From positions 3,100,001-3,164,000 of the forward strand of contig CAVNZM010000015.1 in the NCBI GenBank assembly GCA_963693365.1: a stretch of DNA of 64,000 nucleotides. Direction: 5' to 3'. Within the stretch, counting starts at the first letter, position 1; every line of letters begins with the position of its first letter. Origin of the DNA: Amoebidium appalachense. Lineage: Eukaryota; Ichthyosporea. Positions 52,385 to 63,678 of this stretch are shown piece by piece. The notes under the pieces are model-generated. The model was not told the DNA's origin. It ran no database searches and saw only the letters and a list, made by a program, of their open reading frames with translations. A program made the translations under genes and the position numbers.

Positions 52385-52650
52385 GGGGGGGGGGGATAGA
52401 AAGAAAAACTGCTCGTGGGTCACTGTTTTTCGTCACTGTATTTGTAACGGGCCGCTCATATTTATATAACTGATTTAAGTACACGTGTTCATTATCATGT
52501 ACGATGGCCAAATATAGAAATTTTGGCGTCGAAGTTCTTGGAGCTAAAAAAACGTCTAAAAGGGGGAAATAATAGCTTGGCCCCAAATTTACCTTCAAGT
52601 TGCCATTTTTAGCGAATGTATTTTTTATTCATGAGTTCTAGTAATTCAGT
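50096..52650. other. no gene recognised
   Basis: Poly(C)/poly(G) blocks at 51,010-51,050, 51,717-51,739, 51,800-51,910 and 51,962-52,023. (TGG)n lies near 52,285 and (TG)n near 52,340. About 500 bp of ordinary composition at 51,180-51,700 contains no open frame worth reporting. Confidence 0.5.
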
Positions 52651-53149
52651 GAGTGCACGTGCCTGCGCATGCCTCAGGCTGATCATGACAACTGCAACAC
52701 ACCATTCCTACATGGATATCAACCAAAAGAAAACAGTATCTACTGTGATGGTCTCCTAAACCTTGTGCGGCATGCGCATACATGGTATCACAGTTACGCA
52801 TGTGCATATTATTGTTCTGTACACCGGAGTGTGGTGCACGTGGCTGTTTTGTGCACATGTTACAATAGCAGCACGATCTCCCTGAACTCCATGTTTACAC
52901 ATCCCTCACCCTGGCTCTGCCTTGTCGGTGCTCCAAAACACACACACAAATCCCCCTAGACTCAGTGCCTGCACATGGTCGCATTCAAGTGCAGGTCACG
53001 TGACACATGCAATGCCATACTGCCGTCTAGAGCAACAACCACGGCAGCATGTATACCGGCCTAGCACGAAATATACTTATCGGCAGCCCACTGAACTCGC
53101 CCATTTCTCTTTTTCATGTATGACCCTGCTTTTTTGTGAAATCACCCTT

Positions 53150-53560
53150 TTTGGCCTCCCGGTAGTGGATTTTGCAGGATTTGACTTCTTTGAGGTCCAA
53201 AAACTCAGTCGGCATGTGTTATGTTCCTTAGGCAACACCGTACTGATCATTATCGCTTTTTGGGAGCTTTGGCATGATACATTTCTCCTGCTGTACGTAT
53301 GGATACCACCCTAGTAGATAAGTCTGTATGGTGCTCTGATGTTGATATTGCCTGGGAAGTTGTGCAGTGGCGCTGTAATTCTTGTTTTCATCGCCGCTGG
53401 TGCCACTTTTGTGCTGACCTTTTTAATCGCAAGCATTTTGATAGGTGTGAATTTTTATGTCGCGTTTTACCTCTTTCCCTCCGGGTATCTGCTACATGTT
53501 AGCTGGCAATGTGAAGAACACTTTAGACTTTTTGTTGAATTCTGTTGGTCGTCACATTGA
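53150..53560 (+). other. hydrophobic reading frames, doubtful exons
   Basis: After an acceptor-like ggattttgcag (to 53,177) a frame reads GFDFFEVQKLSRHVLCSLGN and then a hydrophobic stretch (TVLIIIAFWELW) to 53,314. From 53,339 another frame reads AVILVFIAAGATFVLTFLIA and on to 53,560. Both could be membrane helices, but TTT-rich DNA gives such frames by chance and no consistent splice join was found. Confidence 0.2.
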
Positions 53561-53783
53561 GTATTTATATGATTTTCACACAGTGTTCAGGTATCTCAGT
53601 ATGCACTTGTTACTGGATAACTCGTGAAGTTTTTATTGTCTTCTCAGTGTGCCGTGCATACTTGCATATCTTTCCGTCGAATAAATCCAGTCAAATTTAA
53701 AAGAAAAAAAACCTCAAATTTTCCCCAGCAGGGCCGGGGAGGGAGAATTCAAAAATTGCCCGCTCCTGATATGGTACCTGGGC

Positions 53784-53805
53784 CCGCTGTGGCCGGCCAC
53801 AGCGG
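53784..53805. repeat. perfect 22-bp palindrome
   Basis: CCGCTGTGGCC followed by GGCCACAGCGG is self-complementary over all 22 bases. It lies just outside the left arm of the inverted repeat that starts at about 53,833. Confidence 0.85.
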
Positions 53806-53832
53806 CTCGCGGCACGCGGTACACGATAGGTG

Positions 53833-54213
53833 GATCTGACTTGCGCAAACATGACATCAGGGTCCCTCTTGCCCACGGCGTTAGCCCTAGAATTGTAGAC
53901 CGATCTTTAACCAGTTCGGATCCGTAATTTTCACGAGATGGACAACTAGTCGACTGACATCGACATGAGTCAGTTTGTGCTCTAATGTGAACATGAAGTT
54001 GACAGGAACTAGCCAAATAAAAGTTGCACGAGATTAGAATATACACTTATACTTCGTCTTATTCAAAATAAAATTGAAATTCACTCTAATAACGACACCT
54101 TGTATATCGTGTAACTAGAAAGGGTGCTCGCCGGCTTAAAGATCAGTCGACCTGTATAATGCTACCTCGCCGGGCCGCAGAGACCCTGATGTCATGCTTG
54201 CGCAAGTCGATTC
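53833..54213. repeat. inverted repeat, possible MITE-like element
   Basis: GACTTGCGCAAACATGACAT followed by CAGGGTC at about 53,838 occurs as its reverse complement at about 54,180-54,208 with one or two changes. A second paired string further inside is GATCTTTAA (about 53,903 and, inverted, about 54,138). The arms are about 80 bp and enclose about 220 bp of AT-richer DNA without a coding frame. Confidence 0.6.
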
Positions 54214-54259
54214 TGCCAATCGCGCAGTGCGGGCAGTGAGCAGTTGTTGCCGCAGGTTT

Positions 54260-55283
54260 GGCGCCGCTACAGCTTTGCACTCCAACACTATTGCAACGTT
54301 TTGTTTTTTAGCACGGACTCCGTTGCTAACATAGAGGTGACACGTGTGTCTTTTCCCTATCTTACACTTGAGGCGAAACGTTGCAGGGCTCATTATTTTC
54401 AGCTTATAGTGTTAGGGTGGTAGAAATTTTGCGAGTTGGTGGCTGGGAGCCATCCAGAGTCACCCAAACTTTGGAAGGTGACCTGGAGCATACGGAGTAG
54501 AGCAGACGAGTAGAGCCCTGAGTTGTGTCCTTACCAAGAGCACACGGCTTACTGTGGCAAAGGCTTTGCCACAGTGCACCTCCCCACCACCTCCCACGGT
54601 GCTTCTTACACACTTGCATGTGCACCAGTCGTTACACAACACAGCCCACTGAGACGTCAGGCCCTGAGCAGATGGGCAACCAGCCATGATGACCCCCTCT
54701 TCCCCCCCTCCTAGGCCTTCCCCCCCCCCCCCCCCCCCCCCCCCCCATATATTTGAGGCATACTCTATTTGTGTGATGAGTTGCAATTGTCCGTCGTAAA
54801 TGTGTACTTCCTACCGTAGGCTGTTACTCTACACCACCGCCTCTCTCCCAACCTACACGCGTGCACACACAAACAACCACACTCACCCAACATGGTATTT
54901 TCCACACATATTCGCAGTTAGCACACGTTACCGCTTACTCTTACTTCTTGGTCATGCCTGTGAATTTCGGTTTTTGGACACAGACGGCATTATGACGTAC
55001 AAAGAAAACAGTAGCTACATGAAGCTGTCCTTTTCGTAGTTCAAATCAGTACTTATGCATTCCTTGATGTGATTGTATGAACATAATTATACATGCATGC
55101 ACTGCGGTTGGAATGATTCACTAAATAACCACATGCGTCCACGCATTCACAGGTACGTACACACCTGTGGTACACAGACACTTGCACAAACGTGCAAAAG
55201 CGTGCCCGTCGCGCGCACACACACGGACATTTGTGGGCACACATGTGCATGCACACATCTGCACACAAACACACACGAACACA

Positions 55284-55327
<44 letters not shown>

Positions 55328-56640
55328 TACACACACACACACACAAACACAAACACACGTACACAGCTGAACGTGTCTGTGTGTGTGCTGTGTATGTGTT
55401 GACGTCACACAGTGAATACGCGCGTGAATACACGTGTATGTGTGAGAGGGTACCGACGTCGAGCTTTTGAGTGGATGTGTGGACGCGAAGGGGCAGAATC
55501 CCGAGAAATAGCCTGGTTAGAGGGTGAATGTGTTTGTGTGCGTGTGTGTGGGTGTGTTTTATCTCTGAAGCCGCCTTGCACAAACAGCGTTAGCCTCACG
55601 CTCCTGGGCTGATCGGCCGGTCGCGCTCTCCACTCTTGAATAGCATCACCTGTTCCCTTGTTTCTATTGTTTGCTTTAAAAGATAACCTCGAAGTGTGAA
55701 TGCGCAAGACCGCTGTGTTTCGGGAGCAAAAAAAAAAAAAAAAGAAAAAAAAACCTTTAACAACGGCAGGCCGTTCGCCGGCTTTGCGTTGCGCAAAAGT
55801 TGGCGCATGTCGCATCGTGACACGTAGCGAAGCAGCGGAATATTTGATCGCATTTGATTGGTGTATGCATTTCATATGTGTCAATTAGCACGATTACAAT
55901 GTGGACCATTCTGAAAAGTCTGAAAAGTGGCTTCGAATGGACATTCGATGGCAACTCCAAGATTTTCTCAAAATCTCGAAAGTCACTTCAGAAATAGATA
56001 TAAAAGTATACGAAACAATGATATTTTCCATAAATCATCTTAGTCACGTATGTAGGTAAGACATGTATCTGTCGGCATTTGCAATTTATTTGAGCTTTTT
56101 CTATCGATTTTGAGCCGCAATAGAGTTGTTTAGGCCTTGGACGGGACCCGTCCAAATCAATTACTCCGGGCCTCAAGAGGTTAATATCGTGGTGAGTGAG
56201 TGAGTTTCAATACTGTTTGATAGCTGCAGCCTGCTTAGTATGTCTCTTGATTAGTATTTATTGATTATAATTACACGGTCTTTTTCACCATGTTTAAAGG
56301 CACAAAAGGCACATTTCCAATACCATTGCTTCAATGTGTGATTGAAAGTACGCCATATGCTTTATCTATTTCGGGAAAACTTCTATGATGGCAATATTTA
56401 AAGGGGCATCATTCGCACGTGTGGTGTCCAAGGGACTTATTGTACTTTCTTACGAGCATGTCACATTCATTAATTTCTAATCAAACATGTTGTAACGACA
56501 TATACCGATAATATATTTCCTTGCACGTACCGTGAAGGAAACTCTATTCACAATTGTGTCATGTCTTTTTTTAACAAAAAAAAACACATATGCGATAACT
56601 TAAGGGGATCCCCTTAAATCCGAAACCGTTATATTCTTTA
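54260..56640. other. intergenic, no gene recognised
   Basis: Contains a short stretch resembling repeat family B (54,745-54,850), (CA)n at 55,280-55,350, and the inverted counterpart of the 46.5 kb repeat at about 55,780-55,870. From 55,900 the DNA is AT-richer with no simple repeats, leading into the zinc-finger pair. Confidence 0.5.
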
Positions 56641-56694
56641 GACTATGTAATAATCACCATGTAAGCTGCCCAGTACTCGTAGTACCGCATGCGC

Positions 56695-57702
56695 TCACTC
56701 CTCATCTGCGGCTTTAGCCTTGCTCTCAAACAGCTTGTACATTGCCTTTGTGATCTTCACGTCGTGGTCTGTGCGGCAATGGTGCTGCAGGCTCCTCAGC
56801 TCCTGGTAGCTCTTGTGGCACAGAAAGCACCCAAACGGGAGCGTCAGCTGAGCACGTCTCCTGCGCAGACGTCTCTGCAGGCCGGTCTGTGAGCCTCTCC
56901 TACACACGGCCAGGCTGTCGTTCGAAGGGGAGGAATGTGTGGAAGGGGTGGATGAACGGCGCTTGCTTTTGTGCGAGTCCACCATTGGTGCCCTGCTCTC
57001 AGTGAAACTGCGGGGAGACTCTGGGGAGCTGGGAATGAGACTGGCTGCACTAGCCGAGTTGTTAACGTGGTCGCTGGAATGGTGACGGCTAGTCTGCAAG
57101 TTTACTTGAGAGGTTGGTGGGCTGAATAGATTGGAAGGGCCGGGAAGTTCTATGGATTTTACGGGCAAGGGTGGTGGGGCAGGCATCAGCTCTAGAGGGG
57201 CTGAGTTTGCACGTGCACGAACAAGGGGATTGTTGGGGTGTGGAGGAGATTGTTCCAGAACCTGGTCTTCAATGGGGGACCGAAACGGGTCGTGTGCGAT
57301 TGCGTATTCAGAGAGGGGGGATGAAAATTTGTTTTGCTGTGTGGTGTAGTTGCTTGGTGGGGAGAAATAGCTGAGGTCCAGTGATGGGCTGTATGCTGCC
57401 AGATTGGGCGTGGAGATGCTGTGCTGGTTGTACATGTGCATTTCATTGCAAAAACCATATGGGGCCGGGGCAGGAGCTGCAGATGAGGTCAAAAACTCGA
57501 GCTCGAGATTGCCCAGTTCACCGCACAAGTGGGAAAGTTCGTTGTAACTGTTTTGGCTGGCAGGCTTATTGTTTGAGTTGCTAAGTTCTGCTTGTTGTAT
57601 AAGTTGAGAAACAAAGTCTTCGTCGAGTTCCATTATGCCGAACTCTGGGCATGCTGGTAAGCATGACATTGGTGCCATTTTTCTAACGTTGTCCATGAGC
57701 AT
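56695..57702 (-). CDS. single-exon C2H2 zinc-finger protein, paralogue 1
   Basis: Intronless, 335 aa. Residues about 9-40 hold a motif shared with paralogue 2 (KMA...CPE, E-L/F-x-E, QLIxQAEL), probably an amphipathic interaction helix. The middle is Ser/Pro/Asn-rich and disordered, with shared islands QHSISTP and DLSY. Near the C-terminus come SKRRSSTPSTH, an Arg-rich stretch RRLRRRRAQLTLPFG and one zinc finger with Cys292, Cys295, His308 and His313 (C-x2-C-x12-H-x4-H), then an Asp/Lys-rich helix. A nuclear DNA- or RNA-binding regulator is inferred. One finger plus a basic patch is minimal for DNA binding. A TATA-like ATTTATAA lies 120 bp upstream of the ATG. The frame is closed by a stop upstream of the first Met, supporting this start. 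Family name unknown. Confidence 0.85.
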   Translation of the reverse strand: MLMDNVRKMAPMSCLPACPEFGIMELDEDFVSQLIQQAELSNSNNKPASQNSYNELSHLCGELGNLELEFLTSSAAPAPAPYGFCNEMHMYNQHSISTPNLAAYSPSLDLSYFSPPSNYTTQQNKFSSPLSEYAIAHDPFRSPIEDQVLEQSPPHPNNPLVRARANSAPLELMPAPPPLPVKSIELPGPSNLFSPPTSQVNLQTSRHHSSDHVNNSASAASLIPSSPESPRSFTESRAPMVDSHKSKRRSSTPSTHSSPSNDSLAVCRRGSQTGLQRRLRRRRAQLTLPFGCFLCHKSYQELRSLQHHCRTDHDVKITKAMYKLFESKAKAADEE

Positions 57703-57821
57703 GAGGTGGCTGATAGAACTCCGAAAACGACGCCGTAAGCGTTTTTTGTTTTATGCAAGAAGTAAGACGAAATGATATGGAACTGTAATTTCAATTCTGT
57801 TTTTTTGTAACCTTCTTGCTC

Positions 57822-57829
57822 TTATAAAT
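57822..57829 (-). promoter_or_regulatory. TATA-like box of paralogue 1
   Basis: ATTTATAA on the minus strand, 120 bp before the ATG at 57,702, leaving room for a 5' leader of about 90 nt. Confidence 0.5.
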
Positions 57830-58492
57830 GAGCTAAAGCTGCAGGTTCGTTTAGTTTTCCTGTGCGTTTCTTTCCTCTCTCGCTGTTCTGTTCAGATGGG
57901 GCCTACTGTATGAATGGGACGGCAGGTGCACCTGGTCCAGTTTTTATACTCCTTCGGAGCCTCGATGATTTCCCGATTTTAAACATACGGCGAAATCTAC
58001 GATACCGTTTGGTGCCTCATTGGCGCAGAAGCTTCTGTAGTCATGGCGTTTCGGCTCAATCCGCACCTATCGGGCGACAAACACAATCAACGGTTGGTGC
58101 TTTATCATGTAATGCTCTAGCAGTTTTGGTAACCCTAATGTAACTAATAGGCCAAGACAATTCTGATTGGGCAAGCAATAGTACTATTTTTGATTGGGTA
58201 GCTCCCCATTCATGGGATCCAATAGGTTTAGCGGGACGTTTTTCGATTTGGATCAAATTGAAACGCAGGAATGTAATGGCATGATCGCCAAGGTCACCGC
58301 CCTTGGGCCTTATCATTTCAACCAACCGCGCTGATTATTCAAAAATGAATAAACACCAACTGAACATTATGAGCCTTAATATTTATATTCCTATTTCAAT
58401 GGCCATTGAAACCTCTCGGGAGTTTCTACGCACTCGACCCAGGTGTTGATGCACGGCGGCACGTGCACGGCTATTTTGGGAATGAGAATATG

Positions 58493-58500
58493 TGACGTCA
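58493..58500. promoter_or_regulatory. CRE palindrome TGACGTCA
   Basis: A perfect CREB/ATF-type site in the middle of the divergent region. A half site GACGTCAT lies at about 58,851. Confidence 0.4.
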
Positions 58501-58953
58501 TGCCTCAGGTAAACCAATCCGCCCAACCGGAAACAGACTTCATAACCAAATAAAGATATATAAAAAAACCTTGAGTGCGGCCCAACAATCCGATAACAAG
58601 ACTGAAGTTCTGTGGTGCCCGGCAATGCCCACACCGTTGAAGGACGCCAAAGCTGGCATAAACCGAAATGAAGGAAATCCATCATCAACACCACATGCTA
58701 ATATCGCATATATGTGGTACCGCGGTGCATCGGGCGCTTATTTTAGCAATTGTACATTTAGCCTCAGCTGGTTGCGGAAGGCATGCCTTGTGGGAGGGTT
58801 TGTATCTTATAAGCGGATTTGAGCGTACCTGCTGATCAGACTCAATGAGACGTCATCACTCGTCACAACCCCCGGTGAGTCGGTGACGACCGTGGCGGCG
58901 GCGGCCCCACAACATAATTTATTGCCATCGAGATCTCTCATAGGGCCAGATGA

Positions 58954-59062
58954 TACGTGTCATGGATATGCACGTATTACATTTCAGTGGCTTTGAACTC
59001 ATGGGACCATACGTGTGGGCTCCGTACGTGGCGAGTTGAATTTACAGCTACGTGCACGTGGC
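58954..59062. promoter_or_regulatory. cluster of ACGTG core motifs
   Basis: Within about 110 bp, ACGTG or its complement occurs at 58,954, 58,971, 59,011, 59,025 and, twice overlapping, in ACGTGCACGTGG at about 59,050. This core is bound by bHLH and bZIP factors in many eukaryotes. Enhancer function is inferred. Confidence 0.35.
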
Positions 59063-59349
59063 CGTATATGCATGGGCCATCTAGTGGGCAAATTTAACTG
59101 TAGGAATCGATGTGGCAGTTTGACTCAGGGCATGCACATGCTATCTGAGCATGCTACCACACTTTGTACTGAGTAAAGTGATTGTTGACATGGCTCTGAT
59201 GTGCATGAGCCCTAATGATCATGAAATCTAAAGCTTTCTGTTCGCTTCTGAACCTCCAAATTCTACAGTAAGACGCGGTACGTACATCGTGTGCACATAC
59301 GTTGGTTCGTTGCGGGTGTGGGCAATAATATATAATTTGTGTGTTTGTG

Positions 59350-59402
<53 letters not shown>

Positions 59403-59547
59403 ACGTGTATGTGTGTGTGTGTAGTGTGCGTGTGTGCCTGTGTGCCTGCGTGCGTGCATGCATGCGTGCGTGCATGCATGCGTGCGTGCGTGCGTGTGTG
59501 TTCACGTGTGTGCGTGTGTGTACATGTGCGTGTGCGTGTGCGTGTGC

Positions 59548-59677
<130 letters not shown>

Positions 59678-60083
59678 ATGTGTGGTCCCTGCCCATTTAT
59701 CCCCATTTTATTTCACACATTCACCTTGTCTATGTACTATTGGTGCTTTGAGGGCTCGCTGCTGCAGTCTGTGTGTGTGTGTGTGATGTTTTTGTTTTTT
59801 TTCTCGTGACACTTGCAACACGGTGTGCAGCCCAGCTCGTGCAACGGTTCAAACATTCCGAGCGCCGGGGATCTACCCACCTGCACCAATCATCTGTGTA
59901 AAGCCAAGTAACTATTGACAATGCATGATTAATACGCAATAGATGATTGCGTGAGCGTCCGATCACCGCGGGATGTGAACAGCTGAGCGGATTAGGTGAT
60001 GACTGAAACATTTTCTCCAATGAAAATCTAAAATAAATTTTGGAATGTCGCCGCACCAAGAAATTCCAGTGATAAGCAGCGGG

Positions 60084-60093
60084 TATATAAATA
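60084..60093 (+). promoter_or_regulatory. TATA box of paralogue 2
   Basis: TATATAAATA lies 171 bp upstream of the ATG at 60,255, giving a predicted leader of about 140 nt. A near-CRE, CACGTCATC, follows 40 bp downstream. Confidence 0.6.
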
Positions 60094-60254
60094 GACTTGG
60101 CTTGATCATCAAGTTAGTGGTCACGTCATCAACACGAAGTATCGAGCAAAACAGGAAAACGAACAGTGGTTTGGAATAGACTATTTGCATAAAGTAATAA
60201 GTCGATTTAGCTTCAGAAGAACAGACTAAAAGCGTATGCGACACAATTACCAAC

Positions 60255-61262
60255 ATGTTGTCGATGTCCACCTCATTTAGCTTTAAATTTGATGATTTTT
60301 TGTCTCTCGATCGCGACGTATCATCAACATCCAAATTTCAGGTAACAGAGCCGAATACGAAGAAAATGGCCTCCACTCCCTACTTTCCAGTATGCCCTGA
60401 ACTAGACATATTGGAATTCAACGAACAATACTTAGATCAACTCATAAAGCAGGCAGAACTTCGCAACCTGAACACTTGTTATCACAACAACGAAACACTA
60501 TTTAACGAACTGTGCAATGATTTCGAACTTCACAGCTTTGAGCTCGAACATCTCACAGAAGCCGCCGTCTCGGTCTCAGCGCCATACCACTGCAATGGGA
60601 TGAACGAACAGCACAGCATCTCTACGCCAAAATTATCAGCACACAGCCCAACGTTTGACCTCAGCTATAGCTCTCCACTGAACACTTTAATAGCAAGTTC
60701 TAGTTCAAACACATGTTGTGCATTCTCTTCCCCTCCGTCTTCACCACACACCATGGCCATGGCGAACGACCTGTACGAATTCCAGTCACCCGTACAGTGT
60801 CACTCTCCCGCCTCCGATTTCACTCAATCCAACCCCTGTAATTCGAGCGATAACGTTAACGTGCACAGCACAAGCGCAAACAGTTTCGTTAAAATTTCCA
60901 GCTCGGTGGAGCTGCCTCCCCTCATTTTCACCGAAGGCAAGAACACACATGCACCCACACCCACACCTTCTGCCGTTGATGTGTGCACGAGCAAGCGTCG
61001 TTCATCTACTCCGTCCACACATAATTATTCCTCATCTTCCAGCGAGAGCCTTCCCTCGTATCGGCAGAGCTCACACACCGGCCGGCAAAGACGTCTGCGC
61101 AGGAGGCGTGCGCAGCTGACGCTCCCGTTTGGATGCTTTCTGTGCCACAAGAGCTACCAGGAGCTGAGGAGCCTGCAGCACCATTGCCGCACAGACCACG
61201 ACGTGAAGATCACAAAGGCCATGTATGAGCTGTTTGAGAGCAAGGCTGCGATGACGGGATGA
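60255..61262 (+). CDS. single-exon C2H2 zinc-finger protein, paralogue 2
   Basis: Intronless, 335 aa. The architecture matches paralogue 1: an N-terminal motif at about 38-70 (KMASTPYFPVCPELDILEF, then QLIKQAEL), a long Ser/Pro/Asn/Thr-rich middle with QHSISTPKL and DLSY, then SKRRSSTPSTH, an Arg-rich stretch and a single finger with Cys294, Cys297, His310 and His315. It carries about 36 extra N-terminal residues; an internal Met at 60,369, aligning with the MA of paralogue 1, could be used instead. Most of the protein is strongly diverged from paralogue 1, yet the finger-coding DNA is almost identical. A nuclear regulator is inferred. Two intronless, TATA-driven genes contrast with the intron-rich genes nearby and suggest inducible expression. 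Confidence 0.85.
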   Translation: MLSMSTSFSFKFDDFLSLDRDVSSTSKFQVTEPNTKKMASTPYFPVCPELDILEFNEQYLDQLIKQAELRNLNTCYHNNETLFNELCNDFELHSFELEHLTEAAVSVSAPYHCNGMNEQHSISTPKLSAHSPTFDLSYSSPLNTLIASSSSNTCCAFSSPPSSPHTMAMANDLYEFQSPVQCHSPASDFTQSNPCNSSDNVNVHSTSANSFVKISSSVELPPLIFTEGKNTHAPTPTPSAVDVCTSKRRSSTPSTHNYSSSSSESLPSYRQSSHTGRQRRLRRRRAQLTLPFGCFLCHKSYQELRSLQHHCRTDHDVKITKAMYELFESKAAMTG

Positions 61263-61865
61263 TCAAATTGTAATGTTTGGAAGGCGAATGTTGAACATTG
61301 ATCATCGTCGTAGTACTACCTTACAGCATTTCATGTGTTCCCAATAGTCATGATTCGAATGAAATGAATGTCTAGTAATGATCATGTTAGTATGATCATT
61401 TGAATCCCCTTTAACTGTTAAGATAGATCCGCAACATTTATGAGTGTGCATTAATCGAGCCTATTATGCCCTGAACTTGTAAATATATTGGACAGGAAAT
61501 GCAATTGTACGTGTGCTGGCCATAAAGCCTGCCAGCTAGCCTAACGGTTACTGTAGCTGGTAGGCGATCAAAATTTAATGTAGTACTTCTACTGAATGTT
61601 GTGACCGGGAGGACATATACGGCTGCAGCAAGCCTCTGAATTAAACTCAATGACTCAGAAAGCCATGCCGTCCTGTTGTGCTTTCTTCAACCGACCGCAG
61701 AAATTTAACCGTAACACAAGTCCCCATATATCCATGTACATGTATACGTACATATTATACAGGCACGGCATCACAGTGTGTGCTTACGCCCATGGAACAG
61801 CGTGGCGGCGGCAGCGGCAGTGGCAGTGGTGGCGATGTTGTTGGTGGCGGTGGCTCAGGGAAGCA

Positions 61866-61898
<33 letters not shown>

Positions 61899-62163
61899 AA
61901 TATACGTTTGTATCAGCCCTTGCAGGTGTGTGCATGTACGATTATGTTTTGTGCCGGATGTGGCACCTCAAACCAATGGCATGTGAAGTTACCGGGCCGC
62001 ATTCCGTTTCAAACCCTCGTGTTGTATGTTGAAGTGACATCAGCACACTGTTTATTGAAGATGAAACTGCACATATTAATAGGCAATGTATTGACGATTC
62101 CTAATATATTTTAAATCCATGCACCGAGGGGTTGGTGTCCCCCCCCCCTCCCCCCCTCCCCCC

Positions 62164-62194
<31 letters not shown>

Positions 62195-62940
62195 AAAAAA
62201 AAAAAAAAAACACCAATCAACACACCAGAGGAGAGCTTGTTCTATTCCATTGTGCGATCATCTTTGCTCCGATCAAAATCCTTCACACGGCGTGGCTGGG
62301 ATAGTAACCCTGGGCAAAGTGTGTACTTATAGTAAGGTTTGTGAATGATCGTTTAGCTTAGCTGAGCACATAGATAGCAACCTAACTAGCATACTGTCGG
62401 TGCTGTGTGGTAGACGGCAGTTCCCTCCAGGGTATGCAAAGGTCCTCCGGGAACAAAACGTGATAAAAAAAAAAAAGAGAGAGAGAAATGAGTTGGGAAA
62501 ACGTTAAGGTAGTTGAGCTCATGGCTACCCATGCATATGGCCATGTGGCTGTATGTGTGAGGTCGACACTCAGGCTGTTTTTTTGTGTGTGTTTGTGCAG
62601 TCTACTTCCGGCACTAATATGGTGTCACGGCCGCGGGCGGGAAAAGTAGTTATTATTAATAATATGAGAGGCCCATTCGCCTTTTTTGTGTCAAGTTGTG
62701 TGTGTCTATTCAACGGCTTGTGTTTTTTCTTTTTTAAAAAATGGCACACGCACACGTGTGCCTTTTAAAATCAACTGCAAGTAACACTCTTTGCGATTGC
62801 TGCTTGCGATAATCATTCTTTTATGCGCCCTTGTTCCTCAGAGACAGAGTGGTAGATACGGAAGGGTGCACACGAGCAAAAAAAGAATATAAACGAAAGG
62901 AAAGCATGTGTTATAGTGCCCTGTGTATATATTTGTTGAT
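61263..62940. other. intergenic, no gene recognised
   Basis: A possible ATTAAA polyadenylation signal for paralogue 2 lies near 61,638. Poly(G) at 61,867-61,897 and a poly(C)-poly(A) block at 62,140-62,210 are the only simple repeats. No coding frame with splice signals was found. Confidence 0.45.
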
Positions 62941-62967
62941 TTATCCGGTGCATGCACGATCGCATTG

Positions 62968-63678
62968 GTGGCTACGGACAAGGAGGGGAATAATGTCGGG
63001 AACTGCCTCAATTGGGCAAACGCCGTGCTCGTAGGAGACGCTAAGGCGACGGACGGTTCTACCGTACGAGTGCGATAAAATCAGCAATTGGCGAAGCGGT
63101 GGTTTTAGCAAAGCCGCTGCAAAGGTTTTGCATGCACCCGCCGAAGCCCAGGGTTAACCATTTTCCCAAGCTATGGACGGTGATGCAGGTACTGTGTACA
63201 TGAGCCCATATTCCAACCCTAACCCCAACCAAAGCCCTCCGCAATATTTCGTTCTCGACTTAGGTGCCAAATTTGAAACGAGCCGGTTTACCTACTTGCC
63301 GCGACAGGCCGGACCTACGGGACGTACTGCCGGCTTTGAATATTATTTATCGAATAGCCCGGACGTGTGGGGCGCCCGTCACAACGGGAAAATGGAGTAA
63401 AGACGATGCGAACCTTCAAACCGTCTCTTTTCCGACAACTCCGGCGCGGTATGTTATGTTTAACATGACGAAAGGGAATGCAAACGTAGTGAGCATACAG
63501 GAATTTGATATAGTTGTGATGGGCGCGAGTGAAGAGGTGCCATGTGGACGTGAGAGTTTTTTCCTTGTTCCGGCCCCGCCAGAGGGTTCTTTTTCGCGCA
63601 CTACAGCTACGGATGTGTGCGGTAGGCAAGGGCTCATGTTTGCTGGTGTGACTTCGCTGGAAACTGCAAAAGTCAAAG
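62968..63678 (+). CDS. F5/8 type C (discoidin-like) domain gene, frameshifted, partial
   Basis: From 63,171 the frame reads MDGDAGTVYMSPYSNPNP, PPQYFVLDLGAKFETSRFTY and GFEYYLSNSPDVWG. After a one-base shift at the GGGG run 63,369-63,372 it reads APVTTGKWSKDDANLQTVSF, ARYVMFNMTKGNANVVSIQE. Together this is the typical F5/8 C order: DGD, DLG, YxVYxS-DxxxWG, GxW/F, ARYVxF. Such beta-sandwich domains bind glycans or lipids in extracellular proteins. After it, CGRESFFLVP and CGRQGLMFAGVTSLETA resemble the beginning of a C-type-lectin-like domain. A frame at 62,968-63,055 (GNCLNWANAVLVGDAKATD) may be the preceding exon, joined in phase across a 115-bp intron with a weak donor. A donor AAAG|gtgtgt ends the exon at 63,678, so the gene probably runs past the window. 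The frameshift may be a sequencing error in the G run or a real lesion. Confidence 0.65.

Noticed and set aside
55412-55612. 66-aa plus-strand frame ([20 protein letters not shown])
   Set aside because: Mostly TG-repeat translation, with no splice context and no conserved motif.
63216-63235. Telomere-like CCCTAACCCCAACC
   Set aside because: It is a short match inside the F5/8 coding frame (SNPNPNQSP), not an array.
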